From contig NC_088779.1 in the NCBI RefSeq assembly GCF_954871325.1, positions 30,492,391 through 30,556,390 of the forward strand: a stretch of DNA of 64,000 bases. The letters are read 5' to 3'. Shown piece after piece: positions 37,101-48,365 of the stretch. Source of the DNA: Gordionus sp. m RMFG-2023. Lineage: Eukaryota > Nematomorpha > Gordioida > Chordodea > Parachordodidae. The notes beneath the pieces were generated by a model that had not been told where the DNA came from, made no database searches, and worked only from the letters and a program-made list of their open reading frames with translations. The first letter of the stretch is position 1, and the number at the start of each line of letters is the position of its first letter. The position numbers and the translations under genes were made by a program.

Positions 37101-37966
37101 ACTGCCGATCCTGTGTCAATTAAAAATTTAATATAAATTTTATCTATCAATAATTTCACCTCAAATTTTTCTCGAGACTCCTTTGGAAATTCCCAATCCT
37201 CAAAACTTTCTCGCTCATTTTCTGGAACATCTATCGTTCGAATATATTCTTTCTTCCCGCGATTCCTTCTGCATACTTTTTGTAAATGTCCTTTTATCCC
37301 GCAATTATGGCAGATGGCATTCAAATTAGGGCACTTAGGTTTTATGTGATCTCCTAATCCACAACAATAGCATAATTTTGATACTGGTTTGTACTTGTCA
37401 TACTGCTCCCTTGTTACTGTTTTTGAGATTTTATTTATCTCCTTCCCTGCAGATAATTTTTCATACAACATCATTTCTGTAGTTTCCATTGCGGTCGCGA
37501 TTTGTATTGCACTTTCCCATGTCAAGTCCTGCGTATTAATTAATTTCATTAATATTTTTCCATTATTAATTCCTGACACTAATTTGTCCCGCAATACTGT
37601 ATTATACATATCTTTAAATTCACACATCTTTGCCTTTATCTTTAATTTATTAATATACTCTAAGATGGTTTCATCTTTTTCTTGTTACATTTTAAAAAAA
37701 ATAGTATCTTTCTAACATGAAATTAGTCTTGTTCATATAATAATTTTTTAAAAGTTTAATGATGTCATAATATGATATTTCCTCGAATGTCTTTGGCAAA
37801 CACAAATTAAATAATTTAGAATAAACCTCTAATCCAATATTCGCTAATAAAAATGATTTTTTATCTTCTATTTTTGCGATTTTAAATATGAATTCCATCC
37901 TTGATAAATAAATTTCCATATTGCACTCCTTTATATTATATTTCTCCATCCTATCGACTGCACCAT

Positions 37967-38131
37967 TATAGTGATACCAAATTTTATTGTAATTTTAAAT
38001 ATTTTTTATATTATATACCGCCGTATATATATCTTTTACAAAACAAACAATCGTCGTACACAATTAATAATATATATATATAAAATTCATCATATATTTA
38101 ATTGCCTTTGAGGCTAATTGTTTCTATTACA
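37967..38131 (-). repeat. 5' LTR of the gypsy fossil
   Basis: 165 bp, differing from the other LTR by a few substitutions and small AT-rich indels. The sequence just inside it (ATGGTGCAGTCGATAGG) is where a tRNA primer-binding site should lie; I could not assign a tRNA. Confidence 0.9.
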
Positions 38132-38674
38132 ACTTACAACCAAATAAGACTTTTGTTAAAAATGCAATGACAAAAGATACTAGCATTATACCCCAAACCT
38201 TAAAATTTACTCTTGGTTTGTTGTAATATACAAAATTATCCTTTTGATATTTAAAAAGATTTTATTTAAAAAGATTTTATTTAAAAAGATTTATGAGCTC
38301 TTCAGGATGGGGAGCTTTTAACAATGTAGACCTTGCAATATATAAATTAACTAGGCATGACTGCTCATATTCATAATGCTACTAAGTGAATCATATAATG
38401 AAAATATTGCTCCTAAATGTATCATCTATAAATATAATTTTAATATTTAATTAATCAATTTACAAAAATTATTACTAACTTTGTCTAATTCAATAAATAG
38501 AAACATTAAAATATATTTTTAAATTAAGCGGGTTATCATATGAAAATGAATTGTCACGTGATAAAAAGTTATTAATTATCATGGTGTTAGGTTTAGTATA
38601 TTTTACTAAATATCACGGGTGTTAGCTTTAGTATATTTTACTAAACATCACGGGCGTTAGCTCTAGTTATAAGA

Positions 38675-39472
38675 CTAATTTACTTTATTTATATAAATGA
38701 TGTTGATAAATTTATTTTTATATAATATCTGTTAAAGGTAGACAGGGAATAAAACAATAGATAAAAAAAAGTAATAAAAATATTTTATTTTAATATTAAA
38801 ATTTTTAACTACTTGTAATCTAACAAATTTCACTTATATATATATAAGTATGTCGACAGTGGGAATTCGGAATCTCTTGATTTTAAATCCTTTACGGAGG
38901 GTGATTCAAAAAATTTTAAAAATCCGATTTAACCTGAAATTCTAGCATATGTAGAGTTTCAGCCAATTTTATCCATAGACATTTTAATAATTATATATAG
39001 TTGTTTTATTAATTATAAAAAAAATTAATTACAACATTAGTAATTAATACAGAGTCTACATGAGCGGGGGGGGGGGGGGGTAGGAACAGTTTGCGTCCTA
39101 ATATCTATAAAGGGGTAGGGGGTAGGCATTTTGGGGGGTAGGCTATAATAATCTAGAAAATTTTCCATCACATTTTTAAATTATCTATGGATAACTTTGG
39201 TATATTAGGAGGGTAGATATATATTTTTGAGGGGGGTTTGCATCCAGTGAATATACTGTCATGTAGACGCTGAATTAATCAATATAATTATTAAAAAATT
39301 TTAAAAAAATAATATTTATGATAATTTTTTTTTTTTAAAAAAAATCTCATTTCTTTTATTTTTTAAAAATTATTTATATTTAAAATAACATGTAAAACTA
39401 TTTGTAAAATAAAATTTATATTAAAACTATATTAAATAAAATAATAATTAAACATTTAATTAGGTATGATCA
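38675..39472. other. Intergenic, G-rich homopolymer tracts
   Basis: AT-rich, with a G tract at 39065-39080 followed by G-rich words to about 39240 (GGGGTAGGGGGTAGG, GGAGGGTAGATA). No gene. Confidence 0.5.
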
Positions 39473-39612
39473 ACGGGGCTTATCGACCCATGTATGGATA
39501 TGCAGTTAGCGGCAGATTTCAGTAGATATTCTCTGTCGAAGGTAGAAGCCTTCTTTTGGGTCATCTGTGATTAAGCGTAACCTTTGCCCTATTGTTTTGA
39601 ATATTTATTTAT
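39473..39612 (-). mobile_element. LINE 3' fragment, second copy
   Basis: Reads leftwards FKTIGQRLRLITDDPKEGFY then LRQRISTEICR, with ANCISIHGSI in the next frame. This is the same C-terminal block as at 8650-8769, with one frameshift. No more of the LINE is visible on either side. Confidence 0.75.
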
Positions 39613-40689
39613 TAACTTTACTTAAAAACAAAAAAAAGAGAATTGTTTTGTATAATTAACAAGAATTCTGATTAATCATTAGGGTCAATTGTATTCATAA
39701 AACGAATATAATTTGCATTTAATGATGACTATTGGTATCATTTGTCTAATAAAAGCATTCGCGAGGCTCTCCTGAATTTTTTTTGAAGAATTTTAAACAA
39801 AATTGATATTACCCTAACAATGATAAAAGATCCTATATAAATTACTACAGTAGATAATTTATTTAATAAATAAGATAGATAATTGCATGCTATTGCATTT
39901 TTATCATCCTCTATTAGTTGTTCAGCGTACTTTATCAAGCTTTATCTTTTTTGCCAATACGATTTTTTATCTCAATCCATTGGTGCAGACTATCGACGTG
40001 TTTTTTGGGATTCGTGATCCTTGATTTGATCTGATAAAATATTTTCACCCATTGAAGCCCTCGTTTGAAAATTTGATTTTCTAATTCGCAATGAGTTTAC
40101 AATAAACAAAACAATTTTAACGAGTTAACACCAGACAAAAGCAATTTATTAAAATATTATTTAAAAGTTTTCGCATACAGAAAGAAGCCCAAAAAATGTT
40201 CAATTTAGTGGAAAAGATTATCAGTTATATTCACCTGTTCCCTGTTTATGTTCAAGTATCTAGAAGAACTATTGTTAATTGCTTGCATTTCCCTATATCA
40301 CGTGAAAGAAAACTTGCTGATTAAACGGGATCGTCAAGATTGGTCATAGAATTATTAATGTGTTCATTAACGATATCGATTATTTCTCCCTTTTCATGGC
40401 GCATGATGTACCTTTTTGTTTTAAAAGTGTTATAGAGATTTTGAAAATGAATAATTCCAGCTTCCAAAATATTTCACTTTAGTTTCTCAGAACCCTAATC
40501 AAATTTGTTTTCTCTTTCCATTTTTCATATAACCTATATAATAAAAGATTGTATGGATACGTTGCCACAATTCATTACACCAGTAATTTGTTTTTATAAA
40601 TCTAGTTTGTTTTTCTTAGGATCCGAAACTAGTATATAATAGATGTTAAACATTATAATAATACTACGGGCATAAATGGGTTAAATCGT
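39613..40689. other. No gene recognised
   Basis: AT-rich. Reverse-strand open stretches at 39738-39938 (a hydrophobic segment) and around 39950-40080 (LQWVKIFYQIKSRITNPKKH) are in different frames and have no domain I know. They could be remnants of an unidentified gene. Confidence 0.35.
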
Positions 40690-41110
40690 ATTAAATGCCA
40701 GAGCCTTCAACAGTTCTATTCGTCAACTAATAAACTACTCGGTCTATTCCTATAAAAAAAACTCGAATCTCCAATATCCTAGAACCTTGTAGCTTTTTAT
40801 CATAGAATAGTCTTAGATCTGATACCCTCACAAGTATTTTGTGGGCTGTCATCTCTTAACTGGGATTATACCTGTCTTACCCCTTTCTCTACAAATATCA
40901 ATAGCAACACTTGCTCAAATCGAAACATAAAAGATAAATAATTACAAAACATTGGGTAACTTTATGTTTACTCCAATTGCCATATCTACCAATGAAAATT
41001 TTGCCCTTAACACTTTCGTTTTTTTTTTAAAAAAACTTTCGCCCACGAAACAACACATTGGAAGCCAAAGAATTTCTTTTCCTGAGACAAAGATTGCAAA
41101 TTGAAATGTT
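40690..41110 (+). mobile_element. LINE 3' fragment, third copy (strongly decayed)
   Basis: Forward frames give PDTLTSILWAVISLNWDYTC (about 40825-40880; compare RPDGMTLIPW...WDYTC at 8430), FTPIAISTNENFALNTFVFF (about 40970-41030), and EAKEFLFLRQRLQIEM (about 41060-41110; compare PQEGFYLRQRISIDI). Order and spacing fit the LINE at 7540-8769. Stops and frameshifts are numerous. Confidence 0.6.
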
Positions 41111-42315
41111 TAAATATCATTATTTAACCTTTTTAGACTCAATTATGTTTTTCATAATTGCCCCCTTCCCTTTTTATTAAAAACATAATTAATTTTTTAT
41201 TTCGTTTTTTTAATCTATAGTCTTTCATTGATAAAATATATATTTTGAAAGAGAAATAAATTATTTGGCTTAAAAAATATAGCCGATCATAAAACTTACG
41301 TAATGAAGTCTATGGTACAAACATTTTTTTTTCTTAAAGGAAAACTAATCATAATATCCAAAGAATGCCTCTTGGGCGATTTCGAAAGCCATACTTTTAA
41401 AAATTAATAAATAGTTTCATAATTTTATAAAATAAACTTCTGAAGATCATTTGTAATATAAAAAAAAAGTAATTTAAATAACAAATTTTTTTTTTGTTTT
41501 AACAAGATATAATTAGACCTTTTTTAAAAAAAATCACAAAATAATTAACCAATTCTTAAATTTTTCTTAATTTTGATCTGTAAGAAACAACCCCCCCCCC
41601 TATCTCTCTGCCTCCCCCCTCTTAATGGGAGAAAAATAAGTAAAAATGTAATAATTTAAAATATATAATTCAACATATTTATAGAAAATATATGGAATTT
41701 TATCAAAAACAAAATGAAAGACTAAATTTATTCTTTATAATATATAACGTAGCCAAAGGTTTGTATGTGAACTTATAGATATCCAATAAAATTTATAGTG
41801 AAAATCTAACATACACCCCTCTCTCCTTCTCTTATATAATCAGCTATTATATATCATATTTTTTTGCTTTTAGAAAATATATTTATCATTAAAAAAATAC
41901 ACATTTTGCTTAAAAACGAATCTATAACTGAATAGTTAATAGAAATTTATAGCTTAACTAGATATCATCTAGGGTAAAATTTTTAAAATTAATTATTTAT
42001 AGCTCTCGTTTTTATTAATTTTAAACAATCTGGTTTTGTCGAAAATTTTTTTAAAAAAAAAATACTGCCGTAAAATTTTGAACTACTCATAATTTATATT
42101 CATTTATATATATATGTGTATTTTAATAAATTAAAAATTAAACAATGAATTCAGAATTACACAAAAATTAATTGCGAAAATGTCTTATTCACTGGGTTAC
42201 TCTATATTTGCCGAATACGACTTTTACAAAATAAAGCCTTTAAAAATTAATAAAAAAGGTGGGTTGCTTCATAAATTCGCTAAAACTATAATCAATGAAG
42301 AATAGCCCTGGATTA
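41111..42315. other. Intergenic, no gene recognised
   Basis: Very AT-rich. C tract at about 41589. Nothing coding seen. Confidence 0.5.
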
Positions 42316-42359
42316 GTTAAACCCAGTGGCGTAGCTACGGGGGGGGGGTTTCGGGTTTG

Positions 42360-42965
42360 GACCCCCCCCCCCCAGAGCAATTAATTTTTTTTTTAGAATA
42401 TTCGTTTAAAAGACTTAAAAGTGACTTTATATCAAATAAATACCATGAATATTTATATTTTTCTGGTTTTGATGTTTGTGGAAGGATATTATTACTTTTA
42501 ATTTTAAATATATATATATAAATTATTCTGTATATTATTTTAAAGTCATTGATAATAATCTATTAATTTTAATAATATATTATTGATGCATTTTTAAAAA
42601 ATATTTATTATAAATTATCCAAGATATGGTTCGAAAATAATAATATGAAATAAAAAAGTGCATAATCAACCCCCCCCCCCCCCTCAGAGAAATTTTTTTT
42701 AGATTATTCGTTCAAAAGATTCAAAAGTGACTTTATATCAAATAAATACCATGAATATTTATATTTTTCTGGTTTTGATATTTGTGGAAGGATATTATTA
42801 CTTTTATATATATATAAATTATTCTGTATATTATTTTAAAGTCATTGATAATAATCTAATAAATTATAATAATATATTATTTATGCATATTTAAAAAAAT
42901 ATTTATTATAATTTATCGAAGATATGGTTCGAAAATAATAATATGAAATAAAATAGTGCATAATC
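42360..42965. repeat. Direct duplication of ~300 bp within the hAT-ended element
   Basis: Two copies, each starting with a poly-C run and AGA(G/A)..., then ATTCGTTYAAAAGAYT, TGACTTTATATCAAATAAAT, TTTCTGGTTTTGAT and GATATGGTTCGAAAATAATA. They differ by scattered substitutions and small AT indels. Confidence 0.9.
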
Positions 42966-43383
42966 TACTTTCTCATGCTTTTGAGGTTAAAAAATATTTA
43001 ATCCAGTGTACTAATTAATATCTTATGCATTATAGGCTCTATTGAAAATAATAAGGATGATGTAAATACACCAGGTCAAAATAACATTTAATATAAAAAA
43101 TATTTAAAATTAATAGCTAACTATTTTTATTTTAGAATTTAAAATTAAACACCTAGTCATAGTTTTAACTAAATTAAAATTGCCAGTACAAACCACTTTG
43201 GGTAATTTATTATTTTAAATAATTTTGGCTAACCAAAATATTTTGACATTTATAAGATATACCCAAACGTAGGAGGGAAGAAAATGATCTTGATACACTC
43301 ATTTATATACCCAAAGACCATATAAAATCACTACCTAGTACAATTAATATAATCTATTAAGATTTAAATATTTTTTATTATAG

Positions 43384-44125
43384 ATTTAGATATATCAAGT
43401 ATTACATTTAATAAAAATGATGATAGTCAACAAAATGAACACACCAAATCACTAATTAATATAGAAAATCAAAATTTTAATGATGAACTTGATACCATAA
43501 GCAACAATTTACCACCCACATCAGGTATTTTATAATGACCTTATTTAATGAATCACTAATTAATATAGAAAATCAAAATTTTAATGATGAACTTGATACC
43601 ATAAGCAACAATTTACCACTCACCTCAGGTATTTTATGAACTTATATGACCTTATTTAATTGTATTCATTTAAATTTTAGAAATACCTAGATACTCTATA
43701 AAAAATTATGATAAAAATAAGCTAAATACACTTGATCACTTCAAATCTCTACCTAGTAAAAGTAATGTTAACTATTACCTTTAAATATTTATATCATAAT
43801 TTTAGGTATATCAAGTATCATATTGAAGAAGAATGATAGTAGTCAACAAAATATTATAGGCTGTATCAATTTAGAATTTAAAGGTTATCTAATATGTTGT
43901 TTTATTTTAATTTATTTTTATAGGAATATCTCAATTAATATTCACACCAAGGGGTAAAAAAAATAGTGATAACAAACAAAAAAATACACTAAGTCACAAC
44001 AAATCACTATCTAATAAATGTAATGTAATCAATTACTTATTAATATTTACATTAAAATTTTAGATATATCTAAAAAATCTAGGGAGAATTTAAATGGAAA
44101 TGAAGTTCCACTCATGTCAGGTATT
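43384..44125 (+). other. Series of short exon-like blocks
   Basis: At least five open blocks of 50-145 nt, each preceded by TTTTAG- or TTATAG-like acceptors and followed by GTATT or GTAATG. Examples: 43384-43526 (LDISSITFNKNDDSQQNEH), a duplicate of its second half at 43556-43628, 43807-43860 (ISSIILKKNDSSQQN), 43923-44026 and 44064-44120 (ISKKSRENLNGNEVPLMS). Most start with the two bases completing a G-A-T or G-G-x codon, that is phase 1, like the MULE linker exons at 30569-31059 and 48914-49190. Whether they are ever spliced is unknown. Confidence 0.4.
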
Positions 44126-44502
44126 AGTCTTATTTAAATTATATTTATTTAAAATCTTAGCAACCCACATACTCCAGAAACCTAAGGGTTAATAGACAAC
44201 CAATTATACTAGATCATTTAGAACCATCACCTACTACAAGTGATATAGTCTATTACTTTATACTTATAATAATCAAAAGTTGGTTCCAAAGCTAACATGT
44301 CATCTATGATTATTAGCCTAGGTTTCTCAATATTAATTTTAAACATCTATCATATATTGGTAAAAAAATATTGCCAACACAATTTTGATTTTTTCACTTT
44401 GAAGGATATCCACTTAAATTTACAGTTTAAAAAAAACATTTATTTTTTAATCTATATTTATAATGTGTTTACTAATTATAAAATATATCATTTATAATTA
44501 AG

Positions 44503-44655
44503 GCAATATAATATTTATAATTAAAGCAATTTATATGTGTAATACTAATATATATAATTAAGGCAATATAATATTTATAATTAAAGCAATATAATATTTA
44601 TAATTAAAGCAATATAATATTTATAATTAAATCAATATAATATTTATATTTTAAA
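44503..44655. repeat. Minisatellite, ~22-25-bp units
   Basis: About six units of GGCAATATAATATTTATAAT plus TAAA, with one interrupted unit. Confidence 0.85.
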
Positions 44656-44776
44656 TAATCTCTTTTTATTTGTAAATAACTTCTAAAAGTGTAATAAAAT
44701 GAAACGTATATCAATAAAATTGTGTCAATGTGTTATTTTAATTAAAATTATGTCAATGTGTTATTTTAATTAAAAT

Positions 44777-44962
44777 TAGTGGTTAATGGCTCAATTTTAG
44801 CCGATATGGCTAACTCAATATATTAGCCAGAAAATTTTGCTCATGGAGATACAAGTTTCATATTATTCGAGAAATCTCTAGGCTTGAACAATATTTTTTG
44901 GCAAAAATATTGAGTTAGCTGTTTATAAAAATCAGCTCAAGTCGAGCCGTTTAACAACACTA
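44777..44962. mobile_element. hAT-type MITE family 2, copy with exact target duplication
   Basis: 186 bp, TAGTGGTTAATGGCTCAATT to GAGCCGTTTAACAACACTA, flanked by ATTAAAAT on both sides (44769-44776 and 44963-44970). Inserted into the larger hAT-ended element. Confidence 0.85.
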
Positions 44963-45146
44963 ATTAAAATAATTAATAATTCTAGGACTTTTATATTATA
45001 AGAAAAGCCAATATGATTTTTAAAATAAACCCGGCCGGGCAAAGGGCCGAAGGCCCGTAAAAGGGGGTCTGGGGGGCGAAGCCCCTTAGGCTTTTATATG
45101 TGGACCCCCTCTAAGGAAAATTCCTAGCTACGCCACTGGTTAAACC

Positions 45147-46169
45147 CCTACGACATAACATAAAAATATATATTACTAAGGCATGGCAGAAATTATTCCC
45201 TATCCTATCATAAATAATTCCCCTTAGTTTTATTATCCATGCCTAAAAAAGATTTACCCGCAAATCTTTTCAAGATTTAAACATGCCAAAACTGACTGAT
45301 CACGTAGCTTTCTTCTAAGGGACCCCACATAGTTGCAACACATGGTCATTGCTTAAGCTTAAATTTCTTATTTAAAAATCATTAAATTTAATTTAAGAGG
45401 CGGTACAATGCGGTTTAACGACTTTAAAATTTTAATTCTCCGTGAAATCTCTTTAAAACATTTTGTAGGGGTTTCTTTCTACCAAATTTCTAATTTAAGA
45501 AATATATCTTTTAGCCTACTTCACACAGCTTTTATCCTTTCAGCCTAAGTATTGCCTTCCATAAACTAATGCGTCAATTGACATGGCAAGATTGTAGATT
45601 GTACCTCTCAAATTTCAGGATAAACATAATTTTTATTTTCATTTGTGAGGCAAAACTTTTGAACTCACCGTATCATTCGCGTAGGCAAAGCCAAAAAATG
45701 CAGATGCCGGATATATTTTTCAAAAATATTATTGTTTATATTAATTTATATTTTTAATATTTATTCGTATCTCATATTAAATATATATTTAATTACATTT
45801 ATTATCAAATTTATCTACTAAGTTATTTTATCAATTAATTTCGATTTCAAGTTTTCCGGCGGAATATTTACTTATTATTTTCAAATTTTTAGTGGCGTAA
45901 TATTAATCTACTATTTTCAAATTTATAGTCAAATAATTATTATTTCTGAAACTTCTTGTCCAACAGGGAAAAAAAAATTGCAACCTTGTCCAACGAGATA
46001 GAGTCTCTGCCATCAAGCAGTAACAGCTTTTAAGGAGTTTAAGCCAATTATTTGCTATTACTGAAATATCACAATGGCCTGAAAGAAATATTTCCTCAGA
46101 AGCAAGAAAATTATTGGATTCAATTCTTATTCCAAATTTTATTTCTCATTAGAATGTATTATTTATTTT
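45147..46169. other. Intergenic, possible hAT fragment
   Basis: No gene recognised. One forward frame at about 46020-46140 (TEISQWPERNISSEARKLLD) has the flavour of a ZMYM-type hAT transposase but is too short to call. Confidence 0.35.
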
Positions 46170-46681
46170 TTTACGGCCCGGCCTGGGTTTTTTTAAAAAA
46201 ATTTTAGGCCCGGCTCGGCTTTTTTTAAAAAAATATTAGGCCCGACTCGTTTTTTAAAAATTTTCAGGCCCGGCCCGGCTTTTTTTAAAATAAAATTTTC
46301 ATGCCTGTCTTAGGTGTTTTTTTAAAAAATTTTAGGGCCGGTGTAACGTTTTAAAAATACTCCATTTTTTTATATACTCCTTTAAGCTTATTTGTGGAGT
46401 ATTTTCAGATCATATTGTTCGATTATAATGTATTTACATATCAGAGTATATTTAGATCAATGTAATTTTTATAATGATATTTTTTTGAAAAAGTGCTCAT
46501 GTCAATCAAGAAACATTATTCTGGAGCTGATGATGCTGAGGCGATTTTTTTGAATTTCCAGTCAAATTTTTTAGGTCGTAAAGGATATTTGCCCCGTTGG
46601 CGCCTTTTTTAAACTCCATTTTAAAAAATAAATACAGGTTCATATTCATATATTTTACATTATAAATTTTATTTTATTATA

Positions 46682-47093
46682 GAAAATAAAAGAAGCTACA
46701 AATTTATCATTGATTCAAGAAGCTAAAGATTTATTATTGATTCAAGAAGCTAAAGATTTAAAAATACAGGTTTATATTAATATATTTTACATTATAAATT
46801 TTATTTTATTTTAGAAAATAAAAGAAAAGATTTATCATTGATTCAAGAAGCTAATCATTGATTCAAGAAGCTAATCATTGATTCAAGAAGCTAAAGATTT
46901 AAAAACAGGTTCATATTAATATATTTTACATTATAAATTTTATTTTATTTTAGAAAATAAAAGAAGGCTAAAGATTTATCATTGATTCAAGAAGCTAAAG
47001 ATTTATTATTGATTCAAGAAGCTAAAGATTTATTATTGATTCAAGAAGCTAAAGATTTATCATTGATTCAAGAAGCTAAAGATTTAAAAACAG
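46682..47093 (+). repeat. Tandem mini-exon array with 27-bp in-frame units
   Basis: Three successive exon-like blocks (46682-46760, 46815-46908, 46954-47093), each between TTATTTTAG-type acceptors and CAG|GTT donors, separated by near-identical ~46-54-bp introns (GTTCATATTAATATATTTTA...). Each block is built from a 27-bp unit, GATTCAAGAAGCTAAAGATT plus TATCATT, which encodes IQEAKDLSL when open. The first block is open in that frame; the second and third contain indels that close it. Confidence 0.75.
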
Positions 47094-47139
47094 GTTCATA
47101 TTAATATATTTTACACTATAGTTTTATATATTTATTTTA

Positions 47140-48027
47140 ATTATGTCATTATATCTTAATACTAAATTTAATTCTATACATGAATTAAACGATGCCATAT
47201 CTATATATGAAAAAGAATTTTTTTTTTAACATAGTTATTAATAAATCAGACTTATTAAAGGAACCTTATAGCAAAGCATTTATAGCTCAATATAAATATA
47301 ATCGAGTTTATTATATATGTAAATATGGACTGAAAAAAAAATAAGTCTAGAGGTATAAGATCCTCATCTAGTCTTCGCAAGCAATGTATTTTTATGTTCA
47401 CAGTCTTTCTTCAGTGTGATAAACTAAATGTGTATTCTTTAGATATTGTCACATTTGTAAAAGATCATAAAAACCATGATCTAGGTTAGACATATTTATT
47501 TGATTTTTAACTAACATGATTTATATAATCAAGATAAAAAACTATATGAGATGCTCTCTAAACAAAGAAGGCTTTCTCCAATAAAAAAACAAATTGTGGA
47601 GCAAGTTATCACTTTTAAAGCTAATAAGTTGAAAATACAAGAATATGTTCTTAATTCAGGTCAGATGATGACTCTGAGAGATATTCATAATATTTCAGCC
47701 AAATTAAACAAGCCATCTGATAATGTATTACTTGATGTAATAAATCAACTCAGGGAAGATAATGGAGCTGTGGTGGAAATCCTAGAAAATGATAGTGAAT
47801 TGTTGGGCATTTACTTTCAAGATGCTAGCATGCTCCATTATCTTAAATATTATCCTGAGGTGATATTCATTGATGCTACCTACAAATTAAACAATCTAGG
47901 TATGCCACTGTTTATTCTACTTGTAATAGATAGTCATGGACAATCTCAAATTGTCGCTTTATGGCTTGTAAAGGCGGAATCATATTTTTGTGTTAAAAAT
48001 ATGTGCATGATGCTTGGTACCAGATGA
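47140..48027 (+). pseudogene. MULE-2 transposase N-terminal part
   Basis: Exon 1 (about 47143-47484) encodes the C..C-type N-terminal domain (YYICKYGLK, SSLRKQCIFMFTVFL, DHKNHDLG), homologous to the MULE-B first exon but with a frameshift at a T run near 47220 and a stop near 47343. After a 49-nt intron, exon 2 (47534-48027) runs DKKLYEMLSKQRRLSP..., then FIDATYKLNNLGMPLFI with the first catalytic aspartate, and stops after ALWLVKAESYFCVKNMCMML, just beyond the point where the insertion lies in MULE-B. The rest of the core is absent. Confidence 0.8.
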
Positions 48028-48189
48028 AAAAATTGTCTGCGGGAAAATGGCTGATGTTAAATTGTTTTATATATTTTCTTCAAGATACATTTAAAATATT
48101 TGCCTTTAAAATGCCATCTCCGAGAAATAATGGAATGCCATATCTTTATTTGAATGGAAAACAGGCCTATTTAATCTTTTATATTTTAT

Positions 48190-48365
48190 AGATATCAATA
48201 AAAATCACTTTATCATCATTGGAGAAGACCTTAACATGAAATTATGTAATGAAATCACTAATTCTCTTATTGGTTTTGCTACTTTAAATAATCAACTTTT
48301 TATAAACAAAGAAACAATAAATATCACACATACTTCAAACCCTCAAACAAATATACTCCTATAAT
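48190..48365 (+). mobile_element. LINE endonuclease fragment inside MULE-2
   Basis: One forward frame reads HFIIIGEDLNMKLCNEI and later NNQLFINKETINITHTSNPQ, resembling the GGDFN-containing apurinic endonuclease domain of non-LTR retrotransposons. Related-looking but closed frames continue to about 48530. No poly-A tail or target duplication was defined. Confidence 0.5.

Larger units (their letters stand above)
34028..38131 (-). mobile_element. Ty3/gypsy LTR retrotransposon fossil
   Basis: 4.1-kb LTR element on the minus strand, inserted in a linker exon of MULE-A, flanked by a 5-bp duplication ACTCA/ACTTA. LTRs are about 162 and 165 bp. Parts in order on the minus strand: gag with two CCHC zinc knuckles (about 37950-37250), aspartic protease with DTGSA (about 37100), reverse transcriptase and RNase H (about 36750-35600), integrase with an HHCC finger and DNGPPF (about 35350-34690), and a short C-terminal region (about 34425-34156). 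No envelope gene is seen. Pol resembles the Mag/K02A2.6-like branch of Ty3/gypsy. A polypurine stretch precedes the 3' LTR. It is broken, with roughly four or five breaks; the similar LTRs suggest a fairly recent arrival. Confidence 0.9.
21166..38674 (+). mobile_element. MULE-A: outer Mutator-like element, decayed and invaded
   Basis: Terminal inverted repeats at about 21166-21540 and 38410-38674 share TGACTAKAGCTAACGCCCG and a tandem 34-bp word (GCTAACRCCCGTGATATTTA plus GTAAAATATACTA) with MULE-B. Removing MULE-B (24321-33446) and the LTR element (34028-38131) leaves about 4.3 kb. Inside are remnants of the same transposase: N-terminal part 21541-22310 (forward, with an internal deletion, frameshifts and stops), the C-terminal half plus linker exons in reverse orientation (22312-23937), a forward C-terminal part 23938-24320 continuing after MULE-B at 33447-33633, and linker mini-exons 33670-34020 and 38132-38235. 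No OTU domain remains. It is a rearranged, non-autonomous copy. Outside the termini I see no convincing 9-bp duplication, and ATTAGTCTTAT/ATAAGACTAAT forms an inverted rather than a direct repeat there. Confidence 0.75.
42324..45138. mobile_element. 2.8-kb element with hAT-type ends, no transposase
   Basis: Ends CAGTGGCGTAGCTA and TAGCTACGCCACTG, flanked by a perfect 8-bp duplication GTTAAACC (42316-42323 and 45139-45146), the target-site length of hAT elements. Inside, from left to right: a ~300-bp direct duplication (42360-42660 and 42668-42965), a series of short exon-like blocks (43384-44125), a minisatellite (44503-44655), and a nested MITE (44777-44962). I found no transposase motif, so it is probably non-autonomous and was moved by another hAT element. 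Subterminal G/C-rich runs (CGGGGGG.., GGGGGTCT..) flank both ends. Confidence 0.9.

Noticed and set aside
39738-39938. Reverse open frame with a hydrophobic segment
   Set aside because: Short, no recognisable family, adjoining open stretches are in other frames, no splice model.
45569-45757. Forward open frame MRQLTWQDCR...
   Set aside because: Short, no known domain and no supporting context.
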